DNA of 50,000 bases, taken from assembly GCF_028471905.1 (NCBI RefSeq), contig NZ_CP116902.1, positions 3,467,501 to 3,517,500 on the forward strand, in the 5' to 3' direction. A program made the position numbers and the translations under genes. This DNA comes from Aneurinibacillus uraniidurans (GTDB lineage Bacteria; Bacillota; Bacilli; Aneurinibacillales; Aneurinibacillaceae). Below the pieces are notes generated by a model. It saw only the letters and a program-made list of their open reading frames with translations. It was not told the DNA's origin and made no database searches. This document shows, piece after piece, positions 8,736 to 17,452 of the stretch (positions within the stretch are counted from its first letter, which is position 1; each line of letters opens with the position of its first letter).

Positions 8736-9722
8736 TCATGCACCTGTCTTCTCCTGCTGTCTCATCGCATTTCGATACATCTCCTTGACAGAGAAGCCAT
8801 CACGTACAAAATAGTACCCGCTTAGTGGAACAATAGCTACATACTGTACGAGATGCAGCAAAACAGCCAGAATTGCCACCTTAAATGTCGGAATCGCAAA
8901 CAGCGACAGCGAATAGACACACGCATACTGAAATACGCCGATTCCTCCCGGTGCAGATGGGATCAGCATAATTAGATTTGTCATCACAATGACAACCAGA
9001 CTGGCGGTCCATGCAGTATGTCCTTGTACGCCAACCGCCATTACTCCTGCCACTGCTGACAAATACACACAACCCCAACTGCAACCCAGATAGAATAACG
9101 TACGAATGCCGGCCAGTGGTGACTGCAACAACTTCACCTGCTCAAGTATCAAGACAAGCCTACGTAAAACACCTGGCAGGCGCATGGATGTAGTCCACAC
9201 CTGGCGAAAACGCACAGCGAGTATAAGTACAATGCTCCCCACTATCATACCGACGAGCAATATATTCCGAATGAGCCGAAGCTTCTCTTGCACTTCCGCT
9301 TCAAACGGAATAAAAAACGCTGCGCTGACAGCAAGCAGTACAAGAATGCACACATCAAGCAGACGTTCCAAAACAAGATTCACACTGATGATTCCGTATT
9401 GTTTGACCGCACGGCCAGTGGTGACAACACGAACAATTTCTCCAATCCGAAAAGGCAGCAACATATTCGCACCTGTTCCCATACAGACAGATGCGAACAT
9501 ATGTCGAAGCGGAATAGTTGTTGCCATACCTCGACTCCACGACAGCGCTCGGAACCACTGACTTACGCCGAAAGCAAACACGGCAAGAAGGACATAGAAA
9601 TAATGAACGGGATAGTGAATGATACGCGCAAAATGAAGCTGTCCAAGATTTTGATAAGCTAAAAACAAGAATACACACGTGATCCCAATCCCTGCAGCCA
9701 ACTTCAGTACGTTACCCTTCAT
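8736..9722 (-). CDS. Flippase-like membrane protein (LPG synthase transmembrane-domain / UPF0104 family)
   Basis: The 328-residue protein has about eight hydrophobic segments and the family hallmarks: RALSWSRGMA, FASVCMGTGANMLLPFRIGEIVRV near residues 80-100, and PSAPGGIGVFQYA near 250-265. It matches the membrane portion of lysylphosphatidylglycerol synthase without the catalytic domain. Stand-alone members occur beside glycosyltransferases and are proposed to move lipid-linked substrates across the membrane. Its start overlaps the end of the GT2 gene by 11 bases, and its stop lies 36 bases before the next gene, which shows an operon. Assigning flippase activity is inference from family and context. 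Confidence 0.82.
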   Translation of the reverse strand: MKGNVLKLAAGIGITCVFLFLAYQNLGQLHFARIIHYPVHYFYVLLAVFAFGVSQWFRALSWSRGMATTIPLRHMFASVCMGTGANMLLPFRIGEIVRVVTTGRAVKQYGIISVNLVLERLLDVCILVLLAVSAAFFIPFEAEVQEKLRLIRNILLVGMIVGSIVLILAVRFRQVWTTSMRLPGVLRRLVLILEQVKLLQSPLAGIRTLFYLGCSWGCVYLSAVAGVMAVGVQGHTAWTASLVVIVMTNLIMLIPSAPGGIGVFQYACVYSLSLFAIPTFKVAILAVLLHLVQYVAIVPLSGYYFVRDGFSVKEMYRNAMRQQEKTGA

Positions 9723-10455
9723 GACTGACTTCTTTCAATGCAGTGTACACACCATTCCAGTCATTCATACGCACTTGAAGTGCATCCCGAAACATTTTCC
9801 AAGAATCTTTGACGATATGAACCTTAGAATCATCCGAGTGACATAAGTTCACAGGAATCCTTTCAATCTTGTAGTCATATTTGCGAGCCAAAAACAACAT
9901 CTCAAAATCAAATCCGAAGCCCTGTATGGTAAGCTGCGGGAAAATTTTCTGGACTGCAGCACGCGTAAATCCTTTGAATCCGCACTGCGTATCTGGAATC
10001 TGAAGACATAAAACAGTGTTAATAAACAGAGAAAAAACGGCAGATGCAATTTTTCGCGACAGCGGATACGGTACATCGAACTGTTCTGCATACAAATCAC
10101 GCCCGCCGATCACGAGGTCTGCTTTCTCTCTATCAAACACACGCAACGCTTCCCGAATACTTTCTAATGAATACGGCAGATCAGCATCCATAAAGAATAT
10201 ATATTTCCCCTGAGCAAGTAACATGCCGTGTTTAAGCGCCATACCCTTGCCTCTATTCGTTATCAGTGAAACAACTTGCAAATGCGGATGACCGAATGCC
10301 TGAACAACTGTGACCGTTTGATCGGAGCTACCATCATCAACCACAATGACTTCATATTCAGTAAAATGGCGATCCATGAACGGCATGACCATCTCAAGTG
10401 TATGCGTAATCCGCTTCTCCTCATTATATGCGGGAATAATAAGTGATACTTCCAC
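9712..10455 (-). CDS. Family 2 glycosyltransferase, dolichyl/polyprenyl-phosphate sugar synthase type
   Basis: This cytoplasmic GT-A enzyme probably transfers a sugar from a nucleotide donor to polyprenyl phosphate. The 247-residue product has IIPAYNEEKRI, VVDDGSSDQT, the metal-binding DADLPYS, GGRD and TQCGFKGF. It lacks the C-terminal membrane helices of GtrB-type enzymes and so resembles the short Dpm1/Alg5 type. It is first in an operon followed by a flippase-like and a GT-C-like protein, which is the logic of lipid-linked sugar modification systems. A promoter candidate lies at 10518-10546. The sugar is unknown. Confidence 0.87.
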   Translation of the reverse strand: MEVSLIIPAYNEEKRITHTLEMVMPFMDRHFTEYEVIVVDDGSSDQTVTVVQAFGHPHLQVVSLITNRGKGMALKHGMLLAQGKYIFFMDADLPYSLESIREALRVFDREKADLVIGGRDLYAEQFDVPYPLSRKIASAVFSLFINTVLCLQIPDTQCGFKGFTRAAVQKIFPQLTIQGFGFDFEMLFLARKYDYKIERIPVNLCHSDDSKVHIVKDSWKMFRDALQVRMNDWNGVYTALKEVSHEG

Positions 10456-10502
10456 TTCGGAACACGCTCTTTTCTATAATAGAATGTCAAGAGAACTGTC
10501 TC

Positions 10503-10514
10503 GTCTCATGAGAC
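10503..10514. repeat. Perfect 12-base palindrome at the start site of the sugar operon
   Basis: GTCTCATGAGAC lies just downstream of the candidate -10 of the GT2 operon, over the expected transcription start. Further GTCTC/GAGAC half-sites lie at about 10498-10502 and 10532-10536. It could be a repressor operator; no regulator is encoded nearby. Confidence 0.4.
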
Positions 10515-10517
10515 ATA

Positions 10518-10546
10518 ATTATATCGAAAAAAGAGACGGCTGTACA
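10518..10546 (-). promoter_or_regulatory. SigA-type promoter candidate of the GT2 operon
   Basis: On the minus strand TGTACA (4 of 6 to TTGACA) is separated by 17 bases from a perfect TATAAT at 10518-10523. The start codon lies about 60 bases downstream. Confidence 0.5.
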
Positions 10547-10569
10547 TGCCGCACATCATCATCCCTGTC

Positions 10570-10609
10570 AAAACAAAAGCGGGGCCAGTAACGTTTTCTG
10601 CCCCGCTTA
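10570..10609 (-). terminator. Terminator of the RND efflux operon
   Basis: Arms AAGCGGGGC (10577-10585) and GCCCCGCTT (10600-10608) flank a loop and are followed on the minus strand by a T-rich tract. It follows the membrane-fusion gene stop. Confidence 0.85.
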
Positions 10610-10625
10610 TTTCGGCTTCTTCCTG

Positions 10626-11942
10626 TTATTGAACAACTTTGACCGCAGCCTGATCCCGCAGCTGCGCCTGTCCTTTTATCGCAACTTTTTCCCCGGCTTT
10701 TAAGCCGTTTACAACAATAACATGATTAGAATCGCCTTCTGCCGTACTAATATCGCGTTTAACTGCACGGTTTCCTTCGATAACATACACGTACTTCTTC
10801 CCATCCTTCTCTATAATCGCTTCGGTTGGGACAAGCAAGCCAGATTTACTATCCATATTTTGAGTCAATACGTTCACTTTCATACCTGGAAGCAATCTGC
10901 CGTCCGAATTTGGAATCTGAAGCTCGACCGGAAACATTTTAGACTGCTTATCTGCCTGCTGACCTGTGTATGTAACAGATGCTTTTACGTTTGTTTTCAG
11001 AGCCGGAATCTCTACATCAAGCGGCATCCCCAGTTTGAACTTTGGAATCGCTGATTCGGATACATTAATTTTAACGATCACAGGGTTTACACTAATAATG
11101 CTTGCCATCTCCTGCTGTATCCCCACCACTTCCCCTTCTTCAAACGCTAGCGTCGCCAGCACTCCGCTAGCCGGGGCGGTAATAACGGTATCACGAAGCG
11201 CTGTTCTGGCTTTTTCCAATCCTACCTGCGCCTGCTGAACAGCTGCCTTCGATGTTTTATTCAGGCTAACCTGCGCTTGATTTAGTGCAGCGGATGCCGT
11301 TGTAATGGCTCCTTTGCTCTGCACATCTCCCTGAGCAGACTGATTCAGGGTGCTTTTCGCCTGTAGAAGCTGTGCTTCTGCTGTATCAAGCTGCGAAGGA
11401 GAGGCTGCCCCTGCCGCCACCAGACTGCGCAGACGATCATAGTTCTGCTGAGCAATCTCTACATTTTGTTTGGCGATCTCAGATGAGGTCTGTCCGGCTT
11501 CTTTAATCTTATAAGCTGTTTTCGCTTGGTCCAGCGATGCCTTTGCACTATCTACTGACACCTGTGCCTGGGCAAGACCTGCCTGAGCCGTACGTACCGC
11601 CGCCTCTGCTTGCTTTACGCCGAGAAGATAATCCGTTTGATCAAGTTTCGCAATGATCTGTCCCTTCTCTACATACTGCCCTTTTTTTACCGGTACAGAT
11701 ACAACCGTACCTGATAGCTTCGATGTAATGCTTACGGTTGTTTTCGGAGAAATCTCACCAAGTAATTTATCCCCCGGCATAACACTTCCTTGTTTAACGT
11801 CAGCGACACTTACTGTTACAACCTTTGCATTTTGCGCAGCACCGCCTGTTGTTACACTTGCTTCTTTAGATTGCCCACACCCAGTTATGGCTGACATCGC
11901 CAGCACACAGGCGATTCCTATATAAATCGCTTTTCGTTTCAT
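10626..11942 (-). CDS. RND efflux periplasmic adaptor (membrane-fusion) lipoprotein
   Basis: The adaptor subunit of a resistance-nodulation-division pump. The 438-residue protein starts with a lipoprotein signal whose lipobox is ITGC near residue 21. It continues with a biotinyl-lipoyl-like half (SKLSGTVVSVPVKKGQYVEKGQIIAKLD), a long Ala/Gln-rich coiled-coil hairpin (about 105-235), the second lipoyl half (VITAPASGVLATLAFEEGEVV), and beta-barrel domains. ATG 11942 was chosen because GAGGGGAG and the lipoprotein signal start there; the frame is open 44 codons further up inside the pump gene. It lies 19 bases after the transporter stop. No outer-membrane factor is expected in a Gram-positive cell. 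Confidence 0.9.
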   Translation of the reverse strand: MKRKAIYIGIACVLAMSAITGCGQSKEASVTTGGAAQNAKVVTVSVADVKQGSVMPGDKLLGEISPKTTVSITSKLSGTVVSVPVKKGQYVEKGQIIAKLDQTDYLLGVKQAEAAVRTAQAGLAQAQVSVDSAKASLDQAKTAYKIKEAGQTSSEIAKQNVEIAQQNYDRLRSLVAAGAASPSQLDTAEAQLLQAKSTLNQSAQGDVQSKGAITTASAALNQAQVSLNKTSKAAVQQAQVGLEKARTALRDTVITAPASGVLATLAFEEGEVVGIQQEMASIISVNPVIVKINVSESAIPKFKLGMPLDVEIPALKTNVKASVTYTGQQADKQSKMFPVELQIPNSDGRLLPGMKVNVLTQNMDSKSGLLVPTEAIIEKDGKKYVYVIEGNRAVKRDISTAEGDSNHVIVVNGLKAGEKVAIKGQAQLRDQAAVKVVQ

Positions 11943-11961
11943 GCCTGCGCTCCCCTCTTTT

Positions 11962-14900
11962 CTATACACTCTGCTCCACATCCTGATCCGGTATATGTCC
12001 TTCTCCACTCTTATTCTTTCGTAGGAATTTTGCTCGGAGACGATCCAGAGCTTCATAGCCGACAGGCACGACAACCAGTGTAAGTAAGGTCGACGTGGTA
12101 AGACCTCCGATTACAACGATTGCCAGTCCAGGAGACATCAATGAGCCTTTGACTTCACCCAAGCCAAGCGGGAGTAGTGCTACAATTGTAGCCAGCGCTG
12201 TCATCAAAATCGGACGCAAACGCGTAACCCCTGCTTCCAGCAGTGCCTCGCGAATCGGCATTCCCGCTTCCCGCTGCTGCTGTACACGGTCTACGTATAC
12301 AATGGCGTTCGTAACCACAACTCCAATCAGCATCAAAAATCCGATCAAGGCGGTTAAGTCAAGAGTTGAGCGTGTTACAAACAACCCCACAAGTCCCCCA
12401 ATTGCCGCCAGCGGAAGAGATAGTAGAATGGAAAGCGGAGCCATCGCATTGCCAAATGCGATCACCATTACGATATAGACCATGACAACAGCCGCACCAA
12501 GCGCATAAAACATCTCGGTGAAGCTCTTCTGCATATCTTCACTTACGCCTCCAGATGAAATCGAAACACCTGCTGGAAGCGAAAGCTTTCTAAGTGCCTC
12601 ATTCTCTGCGGAACTAACGCCTTCTTTATTCGCCGATGCAATATCAGCTGTAATTGAGATGTATTCTTTTTTGTCACGACGCATAATCTCAGCCGGTGCA
12701 TCCTCCTTTTTTACATCTGCAATATCCGAGAGGAACACTTGCTGCCCAGCTGGTGTGCGTAACTGAATACCCTTAATTTTTTCTACGGAGTTGCTATCTT
12801 CTTCTTTTAGGCCCAGCATAAAGTCGTACTCTTCTTCATCAATTTTAATTTTGCCAATTTTATTGCCGCCGACCAGACTATTGATATCTCCGCTAATCTG
12901 AGATGGAGATAACCCCCACTCAGCCGCTTTGTCTCGATCTACCCGGACAATAACTTCTGATTTTTTATCCGAAAGATTGTCATTTATATTGAACAACTCC
13001 GGGTTTTGTTTCATATGTTCTTTAACCTGTTCAGCTGCTTCCTGCAACGCTTCTTTGCTCGGTCCATTCAGCACAACTTCATAAGCTTCATTGGCTCCAT
13101 TGCTAATCTTATTGATCGCAAATTTTGTTTCGGCTGGAATTAGCGGATCTGTTTCTTGACGAAAAGCTTTTACCACAGCATTTGCATCCGCACTGTCTTT
13201 AAGCATAATGAACATGGCCGACTTATTGGCTTGATCGTTACTTCCGATTACCGTTTCGATGTAATCGACCCCCGGATGCTTCTGCATCACCGCCTGTAAC
13301 TTATCTGTCATAGAGGCGGTTGCTTCAAGTGTTGTCCCCTTCGGCATCGTCAACTGTGTCTGAATAATACCAAGCTTAGAGTCGCCAAACATGCTAACAT
13401 TCAGTAATGAAACCAATCCAAAGCTGCCTACAAATAACACAAGAGCAATCGCCACCGTCAGCAACTTATGGCCAAGTGACCAGGTAAGTAAATTCACGTA
13501 TAGATTCGTAAGACGTCCCGGTTTATGTTCTTTCACTTTTGTAGAACGAAGCAGCAACAGCTTGGTCATAAGCGGAACGACCGTTACCGCTACAAGCAAG
13601 GAAGCAAGTAAAGAACAAACAACCGTGATAGCAAACGGTCGAAAAACCTCGCCTACAATCCCACTTACGAATGCGATCGGGGCAAAAACGGCAATCGTCG
13701 TAATCGTAGAAGATGTGATGGCATTCGTCACTTCTTTGGCAGCTAGACGAATAAGCGTTATATTTCGCACCTGGTTCATTTGCAGATGACGGAAAATGTT
13801 TTCGATTACAACAATACTGTCATCCACAACCCGTCCGACCGCAATGGCCATACCGAACAGTGTCATCATATTAAGTGTCAAGCCCAGCCAATTCATAAAA
13901 ATCAAGCTGACTAGAATAGACAACGGTATGGAAACAAGTACAATAACGGTTGATTTTATATTACGAAGGAAAATCAGAATCATGATCGACGCCATTACAG
14001 CACCCATGATCCCTTCATTCATCATGCCCGAGATAGAGTTTTTGATGTTAACGGAGGAGTCATATACGGTTTTGATCTGAAGGTCTGGATAGCGCTTTCG
14101 CATCTCTTCAAGTTTTTGTGTTACGAGTTTGCCCGTTTCTACGGTATTACCTTCCCGTGATTTATACACACGTAGACTAATCCCCGGCTTGCCATCCAAA
14201 TAACTGATGTGCTCTTGCTTCACTTCAAATTCAACATCAGCAATGTCCCCGATTTTGACATAGGAAAAACCGCCATTCATACCCGCAGGCAGAAACAACT
14301 TGGTATTGCGAATCTGTTCTATGTTGGTAAACTTCGTCAATACGCGGACGGCATTGTCTTCGCCATTAATTTTAACCGTTCCCGCCGGAATCCCGACATG
14401 GTTGGATAAGACAAGTTGTTTGAATTGAGAAGCAGAAAAACCATATTGGTTGAGCGCAGCAAGTTTTGGATAGATGCGAACCTTGCGAATTCGATCGCCC
14501 ACTACTGATACGCTATCTACCCCGGTAATTCCCTCAAGCTCCGGCTTAATTGTATCAGTAATAAGTGAATCGAGTGATTCAGGTGAAGCGCTCTCATTTT
14601 TAGGAGCAATTGAGATGTAATAGATCGGTTCTGAGCTAAACCCTTCTGTGCTAATCTGCGGACGCTCTGCATCGACTGGAAGCTTGACTCCAGATACTTT
14701 GCGTTCTACCTCATCGCGTGCTTTATCGACATCGACACCGGAATTCAGCATGATGACAAGTACAGAAGCATTGTCGCGTGATATCGTATTGAGGTACTTG
14801 ATGCCTTCAATTTTATCTACCGCTTTTTCAAGCGGCTTCGTCACATCGTCTAGCACATCTTCTGGAGATGCATTCGGGTAAATAGTCTCCACTACAACAA

Positions 14901-15033
14901 CCGGAAACGAAATATCCGGCATATTCTCAACCTTGAGAGATAAAGCAGATACAATTCCACCCAGCGTAATTAAAGCAACAATGATAATGACGGCTGCTGA
15001 GTTCTTTAATGAAAATCGTGTAAGAAATTCCAA
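11962..15033 (-). CDS. RND family multidrug efflux transporter (AcrB/SwrC-like)
   Basis: This proton-driven inner-membrane pump expels hydrophobic compounds or lipopeptides; SwrC of Bacillus subtilis, which exports surfactin, is the nearest known type. The 1023-residue protein has the usual duplicated plan: an N-terminal helix, two large extracellular porter domains (about 35-330 and 550-830), and twelve membrane helices. The helix-4 motif GRVVDDSIVVIENIFRHL carries the paired Asp used in proton relay. It begins at TTG 15033, preceded by GGAGGGGGG at good spacing; no nearby ATG is better. The transporter precedes its adaptor, the reverse of many Gram-negative operons. Substrate unknown. Confidence 0.93.
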   Translation of the reverse strand: MEFLTRFSLKNSAAVIIIVALITLGGIVSALSLKVENMPDISFPVVVVETIYPNASPEDVLDDVTKPLEKAVDKIEGIKYLNTISRDNASVLVIMLNSGVDVDKARDEVERKVSGVKLPVDAERPQISTEGFSSEPIYYISIAPKNESASPESLDSLITDTIKPELEGITGVDSVSVVGDRIRKVRIYPKLAALNQYGFSASQFKQLVLSNHVGIPAGTVKINGEDNAVRVLTKFTNIEQIRNTKLFLPAGMNGGFSYVKIGDIADVEFEVKQEHISYLDGKPGISLRVYKSREGNTVETGKLVTQKLEEMRKRYPDLQIKTVYDSSVNIKNSISGMMNEGIMGAVMASIMILIFLRNIKSTVIVLVSIPLSILVSLIFMNWLGLTLNMMTLFGMAIAVGRVVDDSIVVIENIFRHLQMNQVRNITLIRLAAKEVTNAITSSTITTIAVFAPIAFVSGIVGEVFRPFAITVVCSLLASLLVAVTVVPLMTKLLLLRSTKVKEHKPGRLTNLYVNLLTWSLGHKLLTVAIALVLFVGSFGLVSLLNVSMFGDSKLGIIQTQLTMPKGTTLEATASMTDKLQAVMQKHPGVDYIETVIGSNDQANKSAMFIMLKDSADANAVVKAFRQETDPLIPAETKFAINKISNGANEAYEVVLNGPSKEALQEAAEQVKEHMKQNPELFNINDNLSDKKSEVIVRVDRDKAAEWGLSPSQISGDINSLVGGNKIGKIKIDEEEYDFMLGLKEEDSNSVEKIKGIQLRTPAGQQVFLSDIADVKKEDAPAEIMRRDKKEYISITADIASANKEGVSSAENEALRKLSLPAGVSISSGGVSEDMQKSFTEMFYALGAAVVMVYIVMVIAFGNAMAPLSILLSLPLAAIGGLVGLFVTRSTLDLTALIGFLMLIGVVVTNAIVYVDRVQQQREAGMPIREALLEAGVTRLRPILMTALATIVALLPLGLGEVKGSLMSPGLAIVVIGGLTTSTLLTLVVVPVGYEALDRLRAKFLRKNKSGEGHIPDQDVEQSV

Positions 15034-15166
15034 TCGTTTGCCCCCCTCCTTTTTGGACTATCTAAGTAGACCTTTTTTTCATTTTTATCATATACGAGAA
15101 TAATTTTCCATTAAATTATTACGAATGAAACTGTTAAATAGTTGCAGTGATTTGTAAAAAAATGCA

Positions 15167-15192
15167 CAAAAAAGAGCGGGTTAACCGCTCTT
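15167..15192 (-). terminator. Terminator of the che/partner-switching/ccdA operon
   Basis: Arms AAGAGCGG (15172-15179) and CCGCTCTT (15185-15192) with a short loop are followed on the minus strand by a T-run. It follows the ccdA stop by about 35 bases. Confidence 0.8.
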
Positions 15193-15227
15193 CTCTCTTT
15201 TACTATCACATGATACAGTACATACTC

Positions 15228-15950
15228 TCAACTGCCTATAAACAATCCTAGAGACGTGAGCCATGCACTAATCTGCTGCAATTGTCCAGTATAGATCAGA
15301 ATACCCATTCCAATCAAAATCAAGCCACTTACATTTTTAACAACAGGCATCCAGCGATTCAGGCGACGAATCGCATTTACCGAATAAAGCATGCCAAATG
15401 AAATCAACAGAAACGGAATACCAAGTCCGAGCGAATATACGGTCAGCAAAAAAATTCCGGTGTTAACGGTAGCTGTATTCCCAGCCAACAGAAGAATCGA
15501 GGATAATGCCCAACCAACACATGGCGTCCATCCAGCTGCAAATGCCATGCCGAGGAGCAAAGAAGAAAACCAGTATCCGTTCTGAATACGCGACATGTCA
15601 AACCGCTTCTCGCGCACCAGCCAGTTCATCTGCAACCAACCAATCGTCTGAAAGCCAAAAATCACAATCATAATTCCACTCAATTGCATAAACAATGTAC
15701 GATGTATCTGTAGGAACTGCCCCACATAGCTTGCGGCTGCACCAAGCATAACAAACACGATCGAGAATCCGACAATAAACGCCAGCGAGCGAAATAACAG
15801 CACACGCCGTTCAATAACGAGCCGATCATGCTCAATCATCCCGCCTGTTAAATGCGTCACATATGCTGGAATTAGCGGAAACACACACGGAGAAAAAAAC
15901 GAAATTAATCCAGCCAACCAGGCAAACGAAACCGATACAGGCTGTTCCAT
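15228..15950 (-). CDS. ccdA: Thiol-disulfide reductant transporter CcdA
   Basis: CcdA passes reducing equivalents from cytoplasmic thioredoxin across the membrane for cytochrome c maturation and for spore-cortex or other extracytoplasmic thiol enzymes. The 240-residue protein has six hydrophobic segments and the two conserved Pro-Cys sites, SPCVFPLIPAY in helix 1 and AGWTPCVGWAL in helix 4. GAGGTGAGGGA precedes ATG 15950. It is the last gene of the che/partner-switching operon, 16 bases after the PP2C stop. None of its usual partners (thioredoxin-like ResA/StoA or cytochrome-assembly genes) is nearby, so the reason for this location is not evident. Confidence 0.92.
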   Translation of the reverse strand: MEQPVSVSFAWLAGLISFFSPCVFPLIPAYVTHLTGGMIEHDRLVIERRVLLFRSLAFIVGFSIVFVMLGAAASYVGQFLQIHRTLFMQLSGIMIVIFGFQTIGWLQMNWLVREKRFDMSRIQNGYWFSSLLLGMAFAAGWTPCVGWALSSILLLAGNTATVNTGIFLLTVYSLGLGIPFLLISFGMLYSVNAIRRLNRWMPVVKNVSGLILIGMGILIYTGQLQQISAWLTSLGLFIGS

Positions 15951-15966
15951 TCCCTCACCTCATGCT

Positions 15967-17100
15967 TTACGCGGAAAATACTTGTATGGAAACCAGCGAA
16001 ATATCATCTTCTAATTCTATCTGCGCTACCTGCTCATGCAGCAAGCTCTCAACAAACAACTGGTTATCCAAGAAATAATGCCGCTTTATTCGTTCATCCA
16101 AATCGGCCAGCGACTCCGACAAAAAGGTACCAGGCTTCTCAACAAGTCCATCCGTGAATAGAACGATTTTCATCGATGACGTGTAAGAGAACACCCCTTC
16201 TTCTACTTGCAAGTCCGGCACCATGCCAATCGGTACACATCCTTGATCGAGGATATACACGTCTCCCTCATCATTGATGACACGTCCAGGCGTGTGCCCT
16301 GCGTTCGCATACCAGACCATTTGCTGCTTCGTATCAATCAGCAAATAAATCGCCGTGAAATAAAATCCACTATACAAACCCTCTGGCTCTTTTTCCTTAA
16401 ACAAACGAAACATTTGATCGTTCAGTTCCTGCATTACGAGCGTAGGCGTTTGCAGCCGAACAATCATCCCGCGAAGCAGTGATCGAATAGACGAACTTAC
16501 GAGCGAAGCGGAAACCCCATGTCCAGCTACATCAATAATAATAACACCATAGCGATGCTGATCAATTCGATACCAGCAGTACATATCTCCACCAAGGTCT
16601 TCAGATGGACGATAGATCCCATTTATCCGAATCTGCTCATTCTCGATCGGTTCACTCAACATGACACGCTGTACCTGGCGTGCCAACCAGATTTCTTTTT
16701 TTAGTTTTTCTTCCGCCCGACGAGACTCTGTAATATCAAGTAATACTGCTACATAGTTCAACACGTTTCCATCTGCATCTGACATGGCTGTAACCGTAAT
16801 ATACTGTAAATATGTTCTGCCATGTTTATCACGATTCCAGATCTCTCCTCGCCAGCATCCCTTGTGAGTGATCGACTCCCACATATTTCGATAAAACAAT
16901 GAATCATGACGTCCCGAACTTAGCATGCGTGGATTCTTGCCAATCACTTCATGTGATTCATATCCTGTGATCCGCGTAAAGGCGGGATTCACCATGATAA
17001 TATTCATATCTCGATCTGTAATAATTAACCCTTCAATTAAGTCATTTACTACACGAACCGCTATTCTCTCTAGTACTGAATCAAGATTGGAGTTGTCCAT
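15967..17100 (-). CDS. PAS-domain PP2C-type (RsbU/SpoIIE) serine phosphatase
   Basis: This is a probable phosphatase for a STAS anti-anti-sigma protein. The 377-residue product has a PAS domain (about 15-130, with GLIITDRDMNIIMVNPAFTR and GKNPRMLSSGRHD), a short coiled linker (RRAEEKLKKEIWLARQVQR) and a PP2C domain. Metal-binding motifs look intact: LGGDMY, IIDVAGHGVSASL, YANAGHTPG, LFTDGL and EDDISLV. ATG 17100 is favoured although AGGAGG is 19 bases away; an in-frame GTG at 17127 lacks a site. Both overlap the end of the STAS gene, so translation may be coupled. The PAS domain implies its own sensory input. Genes before it are the STAS protein and an anti-sigma kinase. Confidence 0.88.
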   Translation of the reverse strand: MDNSNLDSVLERIAVRVVNDLIEGLIITDRDMNIIMVNPAFTRITGYESHEVIGKNPRMLSSGRHDSLFYRNMWESITHKGCWRGEIWNRDKHGRTYLQYITVTAMSDADGNVLNYVAVLLDITESRRAEEKLKKEIWLARQVQRVMLSEPIENEQIRINGIYRPSEDLGGDMYCWYRIDQHRYGVIIIDVAGHGVSASLVSSSIRSLLRGMIVRLQTPTLVMQELNDQMFRLFKEKEPEGLYSGFYFTAIYLLIDTKQQMVWYANAGHTPGRVINDEGDVYILDQGCVPIGMVPDLQVEEGVFSYTSSMKIVLFTDGLVEKPGTFLSESLADLDERIKRHYFLDNQLFVESLLHEQVAQIELEDDISLVSIQVFSA

Positions 17101-17428
17101 GTGAAAAATAGGTGAACGCCTCCTCACGCTGTTTAAACAAACGAATAAACTTATGGAACTTTACGATCTTGAAGATCTCTGCCACGGTTTCACCAATTCC
17201 TGCGACCACTATTTCTTTTCCCTGACGGCGTGCGCCAACAACCGCCTCCGAAATAATGCCGAGCGATAAACTATTCAAATACTGAACACCGTGTAAATCC
17301 AAAATGAGTTGTTTTTGCTCCTGCTCTTTCAACTCCCAAACCGCCTGCTTGAATGCGTCTACTGTATCAACCCGTACATCTTGTTGCCAGTGTAAAATTG
17401 CCACGTCACCAGCTTGTATCACCATCAT
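17081..17428 (-). CDS. STAS-domain anti-sigma-factor antagonist-like protein with atypical phosphosite
   Basis: The 115-residue single STAS domain resembles SpoIIAA/RsbV, which bind an anti-sigma kinase unless phosphorylated on a serine. The core LILDLHGVQYLNSLSLGIIS (about 41-60) aligns with the phosphorylation loop. The canonical DSSG becomes Asn52-Ser53-Leu54-Ser55, so the residue normally phosphorylated is Leu54, with serines on both sides. AAGGAG lies 6 bases before ATG 17428. It sits between an anti-sigma-kinase-like gene and a PP2C gene, the usual three-part partner switch. Control may use the neighbouring serines or may differ; this cannot be decided from sequence. Confidence 0.87.
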   Translation of the reverse strand: MMVIQAGDVAILHWQQDVRVDTVDAFKQAVWELKEQEQKQLILDLHGVQYLNSLSLGIISEAVVGARRQGKEIVVAGIGETVAEIFKIVKFHKFIRLFKQREEAFTYFSHGQLQS

Positions 17429-17452
17429 CTAACACTCCTTCCCCCAATTATG

